This document shows positions 1 through 5,945 of a stretch of DNA of 8,606 nucleotides, piece by piece. The stretch is from Planctomycetaceae bacterium UBA4655. GTDB lineage: Bacteria; Planctomycetota; Planctomycetia; Pirellulales; UBA1268. Numbering within the stretch: position 1 is the stretch's first letter; every line of letters begins with the position of its first letter. The DNA lies in assembly GCA_002405515.1 (NCBI GenBank), contig DHLZ01000213.1, positions 1 through 8,606 on the forward strand, read 5' to 3'. The notes under the pieces are model-generated. The model saw nothing but the letters and a program-made list of their open reading frames with translations, ran no database searches and was not told where the DNA came from. Made by a program: the position numbers and the translations under genes.

Positions 1-20
1 ACCACCCCCCCTCTCGCGGT

Positions 21-234
21 GCGCCCGGGGCGTCCGTATGGGGCACCTGTTCGCCTGCAGGGAAACTTGCGCCTCGGGCTTCCGTATTGGGTATCTGTTC
101 GCCCGCAGGGAAACTAGCGCCTCGGGCTTCCGTATTGGGTATCTGTTCGCCCGCAGGGAAACTTGCGCCTCGGCCTTCCGTAGTGGGCAACTTTTCGCCC
201 GCAGGGAAACTCGCGCCTCGGGCCTCCGTGAAAG
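21..234. repeat. 48-bp direct tandem repeat array (four units plus a partial fifth)
   Basis: Units lie at 21-68, 69-116, 117-164 and 165-212, with a partial unit from 213 to about 234. Units 2 and 3 differ at one base of 48. Unit 4 differs from them at about 6 positions and unit 1 at about 7, so the middle units are the youngest duplication. The most constant segments are CGCCTCGGGC and CGCCCGCAGGGAAACT. There are no unique spacers. Because 48 is a multiple of 3 and stops are rare, both strands read as 16-residue repeats, for example RKFPCGRTDTQYGSPR on the minus strand. The single change at position 116 makes a TAG in that minus frame. Each unit can form a GCCCG/CGGGC stem of 5 bp. The array continues directly from the 3' module of the left element and shares its terminal sequence, so it appears to have grown from the element's end. 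Confidence 0.93.
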
Positions 235-247
235 TCAGCGGCCCGAG
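217..247 (-). repeat. Perfect 8-bp hairpin in the 3' module of the left element
   Basis: CTCGGGCC at 217-224 is the exact reverse complement of GGCCCGAG at 240-247, with a 15-nt loop (225-239). The right copy has the corresponding structure at 8563-8593, where one pair has changed from C-G to T-A. One arm overlaps the sequence that recurs in every 48-bp unit, so array units could compete for the same pairing. A role in RNA or single-stranded DNA structure is inference. Confidence 0.6.
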
Positions 248-351
248 TTGCCCGGAGAGTAATGTCAACTACTTGATGCTCCCGGTAGCAACGCCATGCT
301 GGCAATCGCGCAACTCGCCTCAATTATCCTGGCTTGCCTGCTTCTGGGTGC

Positions 352-377
352 GCAAATCCCGTGCCGAACAGGATTGC
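352..377 (-). repeat. Terminal hairpin at the 5' end of the left element
   Basis: Read on the minus strand, GCAATCC at the element end can pair with GGATTTGC, giving seven base pairs with one bulged T and an 11-nt loop. The first 31 bases of the element are identical in both copies. The structure lies just past the stop codon of the receiver gene and would be present in its 3' mRNA end. It has no U-tract, so it is not a classical intrinsic terminator. Confidence 0.4.
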
Positions 378-400
378 CTGCGGCGTCTCCGCGGATCAGA

Positions 401-1954
401 TCAGGAGGGCTTCGCCACGCAGGGCTTCGTTCCGGCGACGGCCCTCTCGACGGTGTCGAGCAGCTGATCGATGCGGAAGGGCTTGAACAGCACAAGCTCG
501 ATGCCCGCCTGACGGGCCTTCACGATCGAATGCCCGGGGTCGTACCCGAAACCGGTCATGAGCACCAGGGGCACCTGGTCGAGAATTTCCTGGAGTCTCA
601 CGAACAGGTCGTAGCCCGACATGTCGGGCAGGCGGATGTCGGCGATGATGACGTCGTAGCCCTCGTCGCCGCTGGCCCGGACGAGTCGGCAGGCCTCCGT
701 CCCGTCCCGGGCGGTCTCGACGATGCAGCCGTACCGCTCGAGCAGCGAGTGGGCCGCCGCCCTCACCTGGTCGTCGGCATCGACCACGAGGATCCGGCGT
801 CCGCCGAGCGTGGAACGCCGCTCACCTTGCCGCAATTGGGCATGGGCCGCCGTCGGGGTCATCTTCTCGCCGACCTTCTGGATCACCTGCTTGATGTCGC
901 GGGCGTTGCGAAGGATGCGTTGCAGCCGCTCGACCACGTCGTGATCGTGGCCGATGTACCGCTCCATCACGCTCACGGCGTCGCTGAGGATGCGGTCGAC
1001 TGGCAGCGCCACCGCCCCGTGGATCGCCTCGACGCTCTCCGCCGCCGTCGAAGCCTTCTCCGCAACGAGCAGCTCGAGCGTGTTCAGGGCGACCGCGACG
1101 TCGCGGGAGAAGATCTCGAGGAACTGCAGGTCGGTGTCGGTGAACCCCGCCCGCGGGGCCCCGGGGTTGAACGGGCTTTCGACGTTGAAGGTCCCGATCA
1201 CCTCGTCGTGGAGGACCAGCGGCACGGTGAGCGAACTCTTCGCCCCCTTGCAGCCCTCGAGGTAGAGCGGATCCTTCGTGGTGTCGGCGCAGAGGTAGCT
1301 CTTGCCGGTCGCCGCCACGTAGCCGGTGACACCGTTGTCCTGAGGCAGCGCGTAGAGAACGCGTGACTGCGCCTCGGGCTCCATCCCCTCGGCGAGCAGC
1401 GGCTCGAGCCGTCCGGTCTGCTGGTCGAGAAGTCTGATCTCGACCACGTCGAACTTCAGCAGGTCCTTGGAGTAGTGGAGGATGTTGCTCTTGAGCAGCT
1501 CGATCCGCTCCTCGACCGACATGTCCGCCAGTTCGTCGGGGGCCAGGTCGGCGAGCGTCTGGCCGGCACGATGGATCGCCGCCCGCTTCTGCTGCTCGAG
1601 GATGTCTTCGGTCACGTCGCGGGCCGTGGCCAGGACGTACGGAACGCCCTCGATCGCCGTCGGCTCGGCGATGACGTGCAGATAACGGTTGTCGCCGACC
1701 CGCAGCGTGGCGCTCGTCATCCGGCCGCCGGCGAGGGCCGCCCGGAAGGGGCAGGGATCGCTCCCGAGCACCTGCGGGCCACCGATCGCCGCGTAGAAGT
1801 CGCGGCCCTCGACATCCGGCGTGGTGCACCATTCGACGAGCCGGGGATTGGCCCACCGGATCGTGTTTGCCGCGTCGAGAAGGGCGACGCCGTCGGGAAG
1901 GAGAAGAAGGATCTCCCGTTCGCGGCCATCGAGAATGGAGCGGGCCACCGACAC
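401..1954 (-). CDS. PAS-GAF-receiver signalling protein without an output domain
   Basis: A 517-residue cytoplasmic protein. An N-terminal PAS-like domain (about 9-115, with LPDGVALLDAANTIRWANP and a DPCPF segment) is followed by a helical linker and a GAF domain (about 145-295, with the VTGYVAATGKSYLC and GTFNVESP segments typical of GAF). A second helical stretch (about 305-365) leads to a C-terminal receiver domain (about 386-507). The receiver has the full phosphorylation set: acidic residues D392/D394/D395, phospho-acceptor D439 in IIADIRLPDMSG, T467 in LMTGFG and K491 in FKPF. I see no HATPase kinase domain, DNA-binding domain, GGDEF, EAL or HD-GYP, so it probably receives phosphate from a separate kinase and acts by protein contact. 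The frame is open upstream to 2089, but a GTG at 1954 with GGAGG 6 nt before it and a promoter at 1993-2021 fixes the start. It is divergent from sdhC. The ligand sensed is unknown. Confidence 0.9.
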   Translation of the reverse strand: MSVARSILDGREREILLLLPDGVALLDAANTIRWANPRLVEWCTTPDVEGRDFYAAIGGPQVLGSDPCPFRAALAGGRMTSATLRVGDNRYLHVIAEPTAIEGVPYVLATARDVTEDILEQQKRAAIHRAGQTLADLAPDELADMSVEERIELLKSNILHYSKDLLKFDVVEIRLLDQQTGRLEPLLAEGMEPEAQSRVLYALPQDNGVTGYVAATGKSYLCADTTKDPLYLEGCKGAKSSLTVPLVLHDEVIGTFNVESPFNPGAPRAGFTDTDLQFLEIFSRDVAVALNTLELLVAEKASTAAESVEAIHGAVALPVDRILSDAVSVMERYIGHDHDVVERLQRILRNARDIKQVIQKVGEKMTPTAAHAQLRQGERRSTLGGRRILVVDADDQVRAAAHSLLERYGCIVETARDGTEACRLVRASGDEGYDVIIADIRLPDMSGYDLFVRLQEILDQVPLVLMTGFGYDPGHSIVKARQAGIELVLFKPFRIDQLLDTVERAVAGTKPCVAKPS

Positions 1955-1960
1955 GCATGC

Positions 1961-1965
1961 CCTCC
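1961..1965 (-). promoter_or_regulatory. Ribosome binding site that sets the GTG start of the receiver gene
   Basis: GGAGG on the minus strand lies 6 nt before GTG 1954-1952, in frame with the PAS-GAF-receiver protein. An ATG at 1958-1956 is closer to the site but is out of frame. This supports a start 45 codons inside the longest open frame, which would otherwise run upstream through the promoter. Confidence 0.7.
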
Positions 1966-1992
1966 GTGCAATCGTCCCACAGCGTCGTCGGA

Positions 1993-2021
1993 AGTATAAA
2001 ATCAGCAGGGTTCCGAGCCAA
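1993..2021 (-). promoter_or_regulatory. Sigma-70-type promoter for the PAS-GAF-receiver gene
   Basis: On the minus strand, TTGGCT (2021-2016) and TATACT (1998-1993) are separated by exactly 17 nt. The -35 box matches consensus at 4 of 6 bases and the -10 box at 5 of 6. A transcript would start near 1986, giving a leader of about 30 nt that carries the GGAGG site. The AT-rich patch stands out in GC-rich surroundings. Confidence 0.65.
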
Positions 2022-2068
2022 ATCGGCGGCCGAAGCATCGCGGCGGACCCGATGACAGCCCGCCCGCG

Positions 2069-2096
2069 TTGCCCTGCCTGCGGGGCCACCTATACT
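2069..2096 (+). promoter_or_regulatory. sdhC: Sigma-70-type promoter for the sdhCAB operon
   Basis: TTGCCC (2069-2074) and TATACT (2091-2096) are separated by 16 nt, just upstream of the sdhC start. The -35 box matches consensus at 4 of 6 bases and the -10 box at 5 of 6. Transcription would start near 2103, leaving a very short leader that still contains GAGG at 2108-2111. About 47 bp separate its -35 box from that of the divergent receiver promoter, so regulation from the shared region is possible. No operator was recognised. Confidence 0.6.
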
Positions 2097-2119
2097 GCTG
2101 ACAAACCGAGGTTAACCCG

Positions 2120-2869
2120 TTGAGTACGAATCCTGCGAGCGGTCCCGAGTCGATAGATTCGTTTTTCAGTCGCCACCAGTTTCTCATCTACAGGCTCTTT
2201 TCCCTGTCAGGGCTCATCCCGGTCGGGGCGTTCCTCGTCGTCCATCTGCTGACGAACGCCTCCGTGCTCTTCGGTCCGGAGTCGTTCCAGTCGCGAGTCG
2301 ATCTCATCCACTCGCTGCAACCGATCCTGCCGTTCGTGGAGTGGGCGTTCATCTTCCTGCCGATGCTGTTCCACGCCTCGGTCGGGTTCGCGATCATCGC
2401 CGGAGGGCTTCCCAACGTCGGCTCCTATCCGTACGTCGGCAACGTCCGTTACACGCTCCAACGGGCGACCGGGATGATCGCGTTCGCCTTCATCCTGTGG
2501 CACGTCTGGCAACTGCACTCGCTCGGGAAGTCGTTCGGGGGCGGGGCTTTCAAGCCCGAGCAGGCGACGAGCACCGCCGCGACTGCGATCCAGTCGGCGC
2601 CCGTCGCGATCCTCTACGCGATCGGCGTGCTTTCCGCCGTGTTTCACTTCGCCAACGGCCTCTGGACGCTCGGCATCACCTGGGGCATCTGGACGAGCCC
2701 CGCGGCGATGCGACGGGCGAACTGGGTGAGCATCGTGGTGGGGGTGGCGCTGGCCGCGGCCGGCCTTGGCGGTCTGGCCGGCATGCTCACGACGGATGTT
2801 GACGAGGCCGAGCGGATCGAGTCGAAGCTCCACCCGAAGAACGACGCGGCGGCTCAGGACGGCCGCTAG
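2120..2869 (+). CDS. sdhC: Succinate dehydrogenase cytochrome b558 subunit
   Basis: A 249-residue membrane anchor of complex II, of the single-subunit five-helix, di-heme type known from Bacillus subtilis and related enzymes. Hydrophobic helices lie at about 22-45, 75-97, 112-135, 160-182 and 203-223. Four histidines fall in helices I to IV as expected for two b hemes: H42 (VVHLLTN), H85 (LFHASVG), H128 (LWHVWQLH) and H176 (VFHFANGLW). The subunit anchors SdhA and SdhB and passes electrons between the iron-sulfur protein and quinone. The start is TTG, with GAGG 8 nt upstream and a promoter just before it; no ATG gives a complete first helix. The hydrophilic tail after residue 225 is short and charged. 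It is first in the order sdhC-sdhA-sdhB, with no separate sdhD, which is normal for this type. Heme ligand assignment is by position, not by alignment. Confidence 0.93.
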   Translation: MSTNPASGPESIDSFFSRHQFLIYRLFSLSGLIPVGAFLVVHLLTNASVLFGPESFQSRVDLIHSLQPILPFVEWAFIFLPMLFHASVGFAIIAGGLPNVGSYPYVGNVRYTLQRATGMIAFAFILWHVWQLHSLGKSFGGGAFKPEQATSTAATAIQSAPVAILYAIGVLSAVFHFANGLWTLGITWGIWTSPAAMRRANWVSIVVGVALAAAGLGGLAGMLTTDVDEAERIESKLHPKNDAAAQDGR

Positions 2870-2921
2870 CGACTGGTTCACGAAAAGACTGGTCCAAGAA
2901 GGAATCCGGAGTCAGGTCATC

Positions 2922-4928
2922 ATGTCGCAGCCGCGTGTGCTCGTGATCGGTGGAGGGCTGGCAGGCCTGTCGGCCACGATGCGGCTGGCGGAGCTCGGCA
3001 TCGGCGTGGATCTCGTGAGCCTCGTGCCGGTGAAGCGGTCGCACAGCGTCTGTGCGCAAGGGGGCATCAACAGCGTCAACTCCCTCACCCGCCAGCAGGG
3101 CGACAGCGAGTGGAAGCACTTCGACGACACGGTCTACGGCGGCGACTTCCTGCAGCACCAGCCGCCGGTGAAGGAGATGGCCGAGTGGGGCCCGAGGATC
3201 ATCGACCTCATGGACCGTCTCGGAGTGCCCTTCAACCGGACTCCGGAGGGCTTTCGCGATCAGCGGCGGTTCGGCGGCACGCTCTACAAGCGGACGGCGT
3301 TCGCCGGCGCGACGACAGGACAACAGCTGCTCTACGCCCTCGACGAGCAGGTCCGTCGCTACGAGGTGGAGGGGAAGGTCAAGAAGTGGGAGTTCTGGGA
3401 TTTCCTGGAGCCGGTGCTCGACGAGAGCGGCCGTTGCCGCGGAGCGATCTGCCAGGATCTCGTCACGATGCAGTTCCGGGCCTTCCCGGCCGACGCGGTG
3501 ATCCTCGCCAGCGGAGGATGCGGACTGTTGTACGGCCGTTCGACGATGTCGATGGTCTGCACCGGCAGCGCCGTCAGCCGCGCTTACCAGTCGGGCGCCG
3601 CGTACGGCAACGGCGAGTTCATCCAGGTGCATCCCACCGCGATCCCGGGTGCCGACAAGCTGCGGCTCATGAGCGAGAGCGCGCGGGGCGAGGGGGGCCG
3701 CGTCTGGGTTCCGCGGATCCCGCAGGATTCCCGCGACCCGCGGCAGATCCCCGAGGCGGAGCGGTGCTACTTCCTCGAGGAGCGGTATCCAAAGTACGGC
3801 AACCTCGTCCCTCGCGACATCGCCACGCGTGAGATTTTCGACATCTGCACGAACGAGGGGCTGTCGGTCGAGAAGGACCGGCTGTGCGTCTACCTCGACC
3901 TCACGCACCTTTCCCGGGAGACGCTCGACCGCAAGCTCGGCGGCATCCTCGAGATCTACGAGAAGTTCCAGGGGGTCGATCCCCGGTCGGTGCCGATGAA
4001 GATCTTCCCCGCCGTGCACTACTCGATGGGCGGCTTGTGGGTCGACTACGAGCGGAGCGGGTCGGGCGGGATGGTCGAGGGATCGCCCCGGAACCACCAG
4101 ACGACCATCCCCGGGCTCTACGCGATCGGAGAGTGCGACTACCAGTACCACGGCGCCAATCGCCTCGGAGCCAACTCGCTGCTCTCGTGCATCTTCAGCG
4201 GGCTGTTCGTGGCGCCGAGCGTGATTTCCTCGTTCGATCTCGCGAGGGGGTGGGGCGGCGGCGGCCACTCGGGGCAGGTGTTCGAGCGGGCGACCGGCCG
4301 TCAGGAGGAGCGGCACGAATCCTTCCTCTCCCGGAGAGGTGGGCGGGAAAACCCCTACTCGCTCCACGGCGAACTCGGCGACATCATGACCCGGGCCGCG
4401 ACGGTCGTCCGCCGCAACGACCAGCTCCGCAAGGCGTACGACGACGTCTGCCGTCTCGAGGAGCGGTGGCGGGAATGCAGCCTTTCCGACACCGGCAACT
4501 GGACGAACCAGAATGTCGTGTTCACGAAGTCGCTCGGCGACATGTTCCCGATCGCGAAGGTGATCCTGAAGGGTGCGCTCCTGCGGGACGAGTGCCGTGG
4601 GGCCCACTACAAGCCAGAGTTCGCGATGCCGGGGATCGCGGCGACCAGCCCCGACGAGCAGCGGCGGGAGGCGGAGGCGTGGTGCGATCGCTTCGAACGA
4701 AACACGGCGAAATGGCTGAAATCGTCGATCGCGAAGGTGGGGCCCGACGGCCATCCCGAGATCTCGTATGAAGACGTCGACAGTTCGCTCATCCCGCCGC
4801 GGCCCAGGCTCTACGGGCTCGTCGGCGCGGAGTTGATCGAGGAGGTCTGGAAGGAGCGGCAGGCAGCGAGGACGCCGGCTTCGGCGGAGGCGGCGGGAAG
4901 GCAGCCGATGACGGTGGGTGCCGGCTAG
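2922..4928 (+). CDS. sdhA: Succinate dehydrogenase flavoprotein subunit
   Basis: A 668-residue catalytic subunit that oxidises succinate to fumarate with covalently bound FAD, on the cytoplasmic face of complex II. The dinucleotide-binding motif VIGGGLAGLSA is at about 8-18, and H41 in RSHSVCAQGGI is the flavin-linking histidine by family position. Active-site segments follow: H237 in VHPTAIPG, RGEGG at 255-259, H366 in HYSMGGL and R414 in GANRLGANSL. The C-terminal capping region runs to the end. The ATG at 2922 lies directly before the FAD motif, with GGAG 10 nt upstream. The frame is open further upstream, but that part overlaps sdhC and is arginine-rich shadow sequence. It is longer than typical SdhA proteins of about 580-600 residues, with extra sequence around 440-485 (glycine- and charge-rich) and a loose tail after 645. 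It starts 52 nt after sdhC and ends 52 nt before sdhB. Confidence 0.96.
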   Translation: MSQPRVLVIGGGLAGLSATMRLAELGIGVDLVSLVPVKRSHSVCAQGGINSVNSLTRQQGDSEWKHFDDTVYGGDFLQHQPPVKEMAEWGPRIIDLMDRLGVPFNRTPEGFRDQRRFGGTLYKRTAFAGATTGQQLLYALDEQVRRYEVEGKVKKWEFWDFLEPVLDESGRCRGAICQDLVTMQFRAFPADAVILASGGCGLLYGRSTMSMVCTGSAVSRAYQSGAAYGNGEFIQVHPTAIPGADKLRLMSESARGEGGRVWVPRIPQDSRDPRQIPEAERCYFLEERYPKYGNLVPRDIATREIFDICTNEGLSVEKDRLCVYLDLTHLSRETLDRKLGGILEIYEKFQGVDPRSVPMKIFPAVHYSMGGLWVDYERSGSGGMVEGSPRNHQTTIPGLYAIGECDYQYHGANRLGANSLLSCIFSGLFVAPSVISSFDLARGWGGGGHSGQVFERATGRQEERHESFLSRRGGRENPYSLHGELGDIMTRAATVVRRNDQLRKAYDDVCRLEERWRECSLSDTGNWTNQNVVFTKSLGDMFPIAKVILKGALLRDECRGAHYKPEFAMPGIAATSPDEQRREAEAWCDRFERNTAKWLKSSIAKVGPDGHPEISYEDVDSSLIPPRPRLYGLVGAELIEEVWKERQAARTPASAEAAGRQPMTVGAG

Positions 4929-4966
4929 GGAACGTGCGGGCCGTGAATCCATGAGCGGTCAAAACT

Positions 4967-4971
4967 GGAGG
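4967..4971 (+). promoter_or_regulatory. sdhB: Ribosome binding site that sets the sdhB start
   Basis: GGAGG lies 9 nt before ATG 4981. The open frame extends back to GTG 4918 inside the end of sdhA and includes an ATG at 4951, but neither has a comparable site. ATG 4981 is therefore preferred. Confidence 0.7.
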
Positions 4972-4980
4972 AGCGAAACG

Positions 4981-5859
4981 ATGATTCGAGCGGTCGAGAC
5001 CGATGTCGCGGCTACGGATGCGGACTCGTCCGTCGCGGTGAAAACGATCCGCGTGAGGGTGCTCCGACAGGACGCGCCGGGGCGGGAGAGCTACTGGGAG
5101 CGGCACGACGTTCCCTACGAGCCCAACATGAACATCATCAGCGTCCTGCAAAAGATCGCCGCGAAGGCGACGAGCGCCGATGGCAGGGCTGTGCCGCCGG
5201 TTGCGTGGGACTGCAGCTGCCTCGAGGAGGTCTGCGGCTCGTGCACGATGCTCGTCAACGGCCGGACCCGCATGGCGTGCTCGGCGCTCGTCGACAAGCT
5301 GCTGGTGGAGAATGCCGACGAGATCGTGATCGAGCCGATGACCAAGTTCCCGGTGGTGCGCGACCTCGTGGTCGATCGCCGGCGGCTGTTCCGCTCGCTC
5401 GAGCGGGTGAAGGCGTGGGTGCCGGTGGACGGCTCCTACGACCAGGGACCGGGCCCACGGATCTCCCCGAAGGAGCAGGAAGACGCCTATCCGCTCTCGA
5501 CCTGCATCAGCTGCGGCTGCTGCCTCGAGGCCTGCCCGCAGTTTACGAAGATCGAGGTGATCCGCCGCGACGACGAATCGCAGGAGGAGTTCGATGCCCG
5601 ACGGAAGGCCGCGTTCGACAAGGGTTTTCTCGGGGCCCACGCGATCAGCCAGGCGATGCTCTTCAATGCCCACCCGACCGGCGGCATGATCGCCGACGAG
5701 CGACTCAAGGCGGTCACATCCCAGGGGGGCATCCAGATGTGCGGCAACGCGCAGAACTGCGTGGCCGTCTGCCCGAAGCAGATTCCGCTCACCCGCTCCA
5801 TCGCCCGGGCCGGCCGGGCTGCGACGCTCTGGGCCATCAAGAGGCTGTTTGACCGATAG
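4981..5859 (+). CDS. sdhB: Succinate dehydrogenase iron-sulfur subunit
   Basis: A 292-residue electron-transfer subunit linking SdhA to SdhC. The N-terminal ferredoxin-like domain has the [2Fe-2S] set C80, C85, C88 and C100 (CLEEVCGSC, then MAC), with an extra C78 just before it. The C-terminal domain has CISCGCCLEACP with C175, C178, C181 and C185, and CGNAQNCVAVCP with C254, C260 and C264. Together these supply the [4Fe-4S] and [3Fe-4S] clusters by the family pattern. An insert rich in charged residues lies between the two C-terminal cysteine groups. It is longer than the roughly 240-250 residues of many SdhB proteins, with extra residues at the N-terminus and in the middle. It is the third and last gene of the operon. 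No U-tract terminator follows; the next 86 bp hold the helicase promoter. Confidence 0.95.
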   Translation: MIRAVETDVAATDADSSVAVKTIRVRVLRQDAPGRESYWERHDVPYEPNMNIISVLQKIAAKATSADGRAVPPVAWDCSCLEEVCGSCTMLVNGRTRMACSALVDKLLVENADEIVIEPMTKFPVVRDLVVDRRRLFRSLERVKAWVPVDGSYDQGPGPRISPKEQEDAYPLSTCISCGCCLEACPQFTKIEVIRRDDESQEEFDARRKAAFDKGFLGAHAISQAMLFNAHPTGGMIADERLKAVTSQGGIQMCGNAQNCVAVCPKQIPLTRSIARAGRAATLWAIKRLFDR

Positions 5860-5886
5860 TCGCCCGGGGATATCCGGAGGGCCGCT

Positions 5887-5915
5887 TTGAGTGGGCCGCG
5901 TTTCGGTGGTACACT
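5887..5915 (+). promoter_or_regulatory. Sigma-70-type promoter for the helicase-glycosylase pair
   Basis: TTGAGT (5887-5892) and TACACT (5910-5915) are separated by exactly 17 nt. Each box matches consensus at 4 of 6 bases. Transcription would begin near 5922, about 24 nt before the GTG start of the helicase and ahead of the GAAGGG binding site. The -10 box sits in the loop of the palindrome at 5900-5928. Confidence 0.5.
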
Positions 5916-5928
5916 TTGCCACCGAAAC
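5900..5928. promoter_or_regulatory. Perfect 10-bp inverted repeat around the helicase -10 box
   Basis: GTTTCGGTGG at 5900-5909 is the exact reverse complement of CCACCGAAAC at 5919-5928, with a 9-nt centre that starts with the -10 box. No run of T follows on either strand, so it does not look like an intrinsic terminator. The position over the promoter suggests an operator for a dimeric repressor. Alternatively, it is a hairpin in read-through RNA from sdhB, just upstream of the helicase ribosome binding site. The dyad is seen directly; its role is inferred. Confidence 0.6.
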
Positions 5929-5945
5929 AAGAAGGGTGATGCGAG

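Larger units (their letters stand above)
1..377 (-). mobile_element. Left copy of a transposase-derived repeat element (deleted, with tandem-repeat tail)
   Basis: Read on the minus strand, the element starts at 377 with GCAATCCTG. It has an 88-bp 5' module (377-290), one extra base (289), an 85-bp 3' module (288-204), then a 48-bp tandem array down to about 21. Positions 1-20 are C-rich and not recognised; the outer end is not defined. The 5' module matches 8078-8165 of the right copy at 84/88 and the 3' module matches 8522-8606 at 73/85, both ungapped. The 356 bp between these modules in the right copy (8166-8521, mostly transposase) are absent here. The element lies 23 nt past the stop of the receiver gene, in the same direction. 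The modules and identities are seen directly. Classing it as an IS4-derived, non-autonomous element is inference from the right copy. No transposase domain remains in this copy, and terminal inverted repeats and target duplications were not identified. Confidence 0.65.

Noticed and set aside
21..234. CRISPR-like array of regular repeats
   Set aside because: The 48-bp units follow each other directly with no unique spacers, and no cas gene is present.
114..323. Minus-strand 69-codon frame from a TTG through the left element into the repeats
   Set aside because: It reads a remnant whose transposase part is gone, and the start lies in the 5' module. The matching frame in the right copy diverges at the module junction. 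It is probably not a gene.
38..467. Small plus-strand proteins made of 16-residue repeats
   Set aside because: They arise because the 48-bp period is a multiple of 3; there is no ribosome binding site or recognised domain, and both strands are equally open.
296..1366. Long plus-strand open frame opposite the PAS-GAF-receiver gene
   Set aside because: It is a GC-rich antisense shadow; the minus strand carries clear PAS, GAF and receiver motifs with a promoter and ribosome binding site.
2787..4952. 721-codon minus-strand open frame
   Set aside because: It is antisense to sdhA, arginine- and proline-rich, with no recognised domain. The plus strand has all SdhA motifs.
5861..5880. Possible terminator after sdhB (GGATATCC palindrome)
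   Set aside because: The stem is only four to five pairs with no U-tract, so it is not a convincing terminator.
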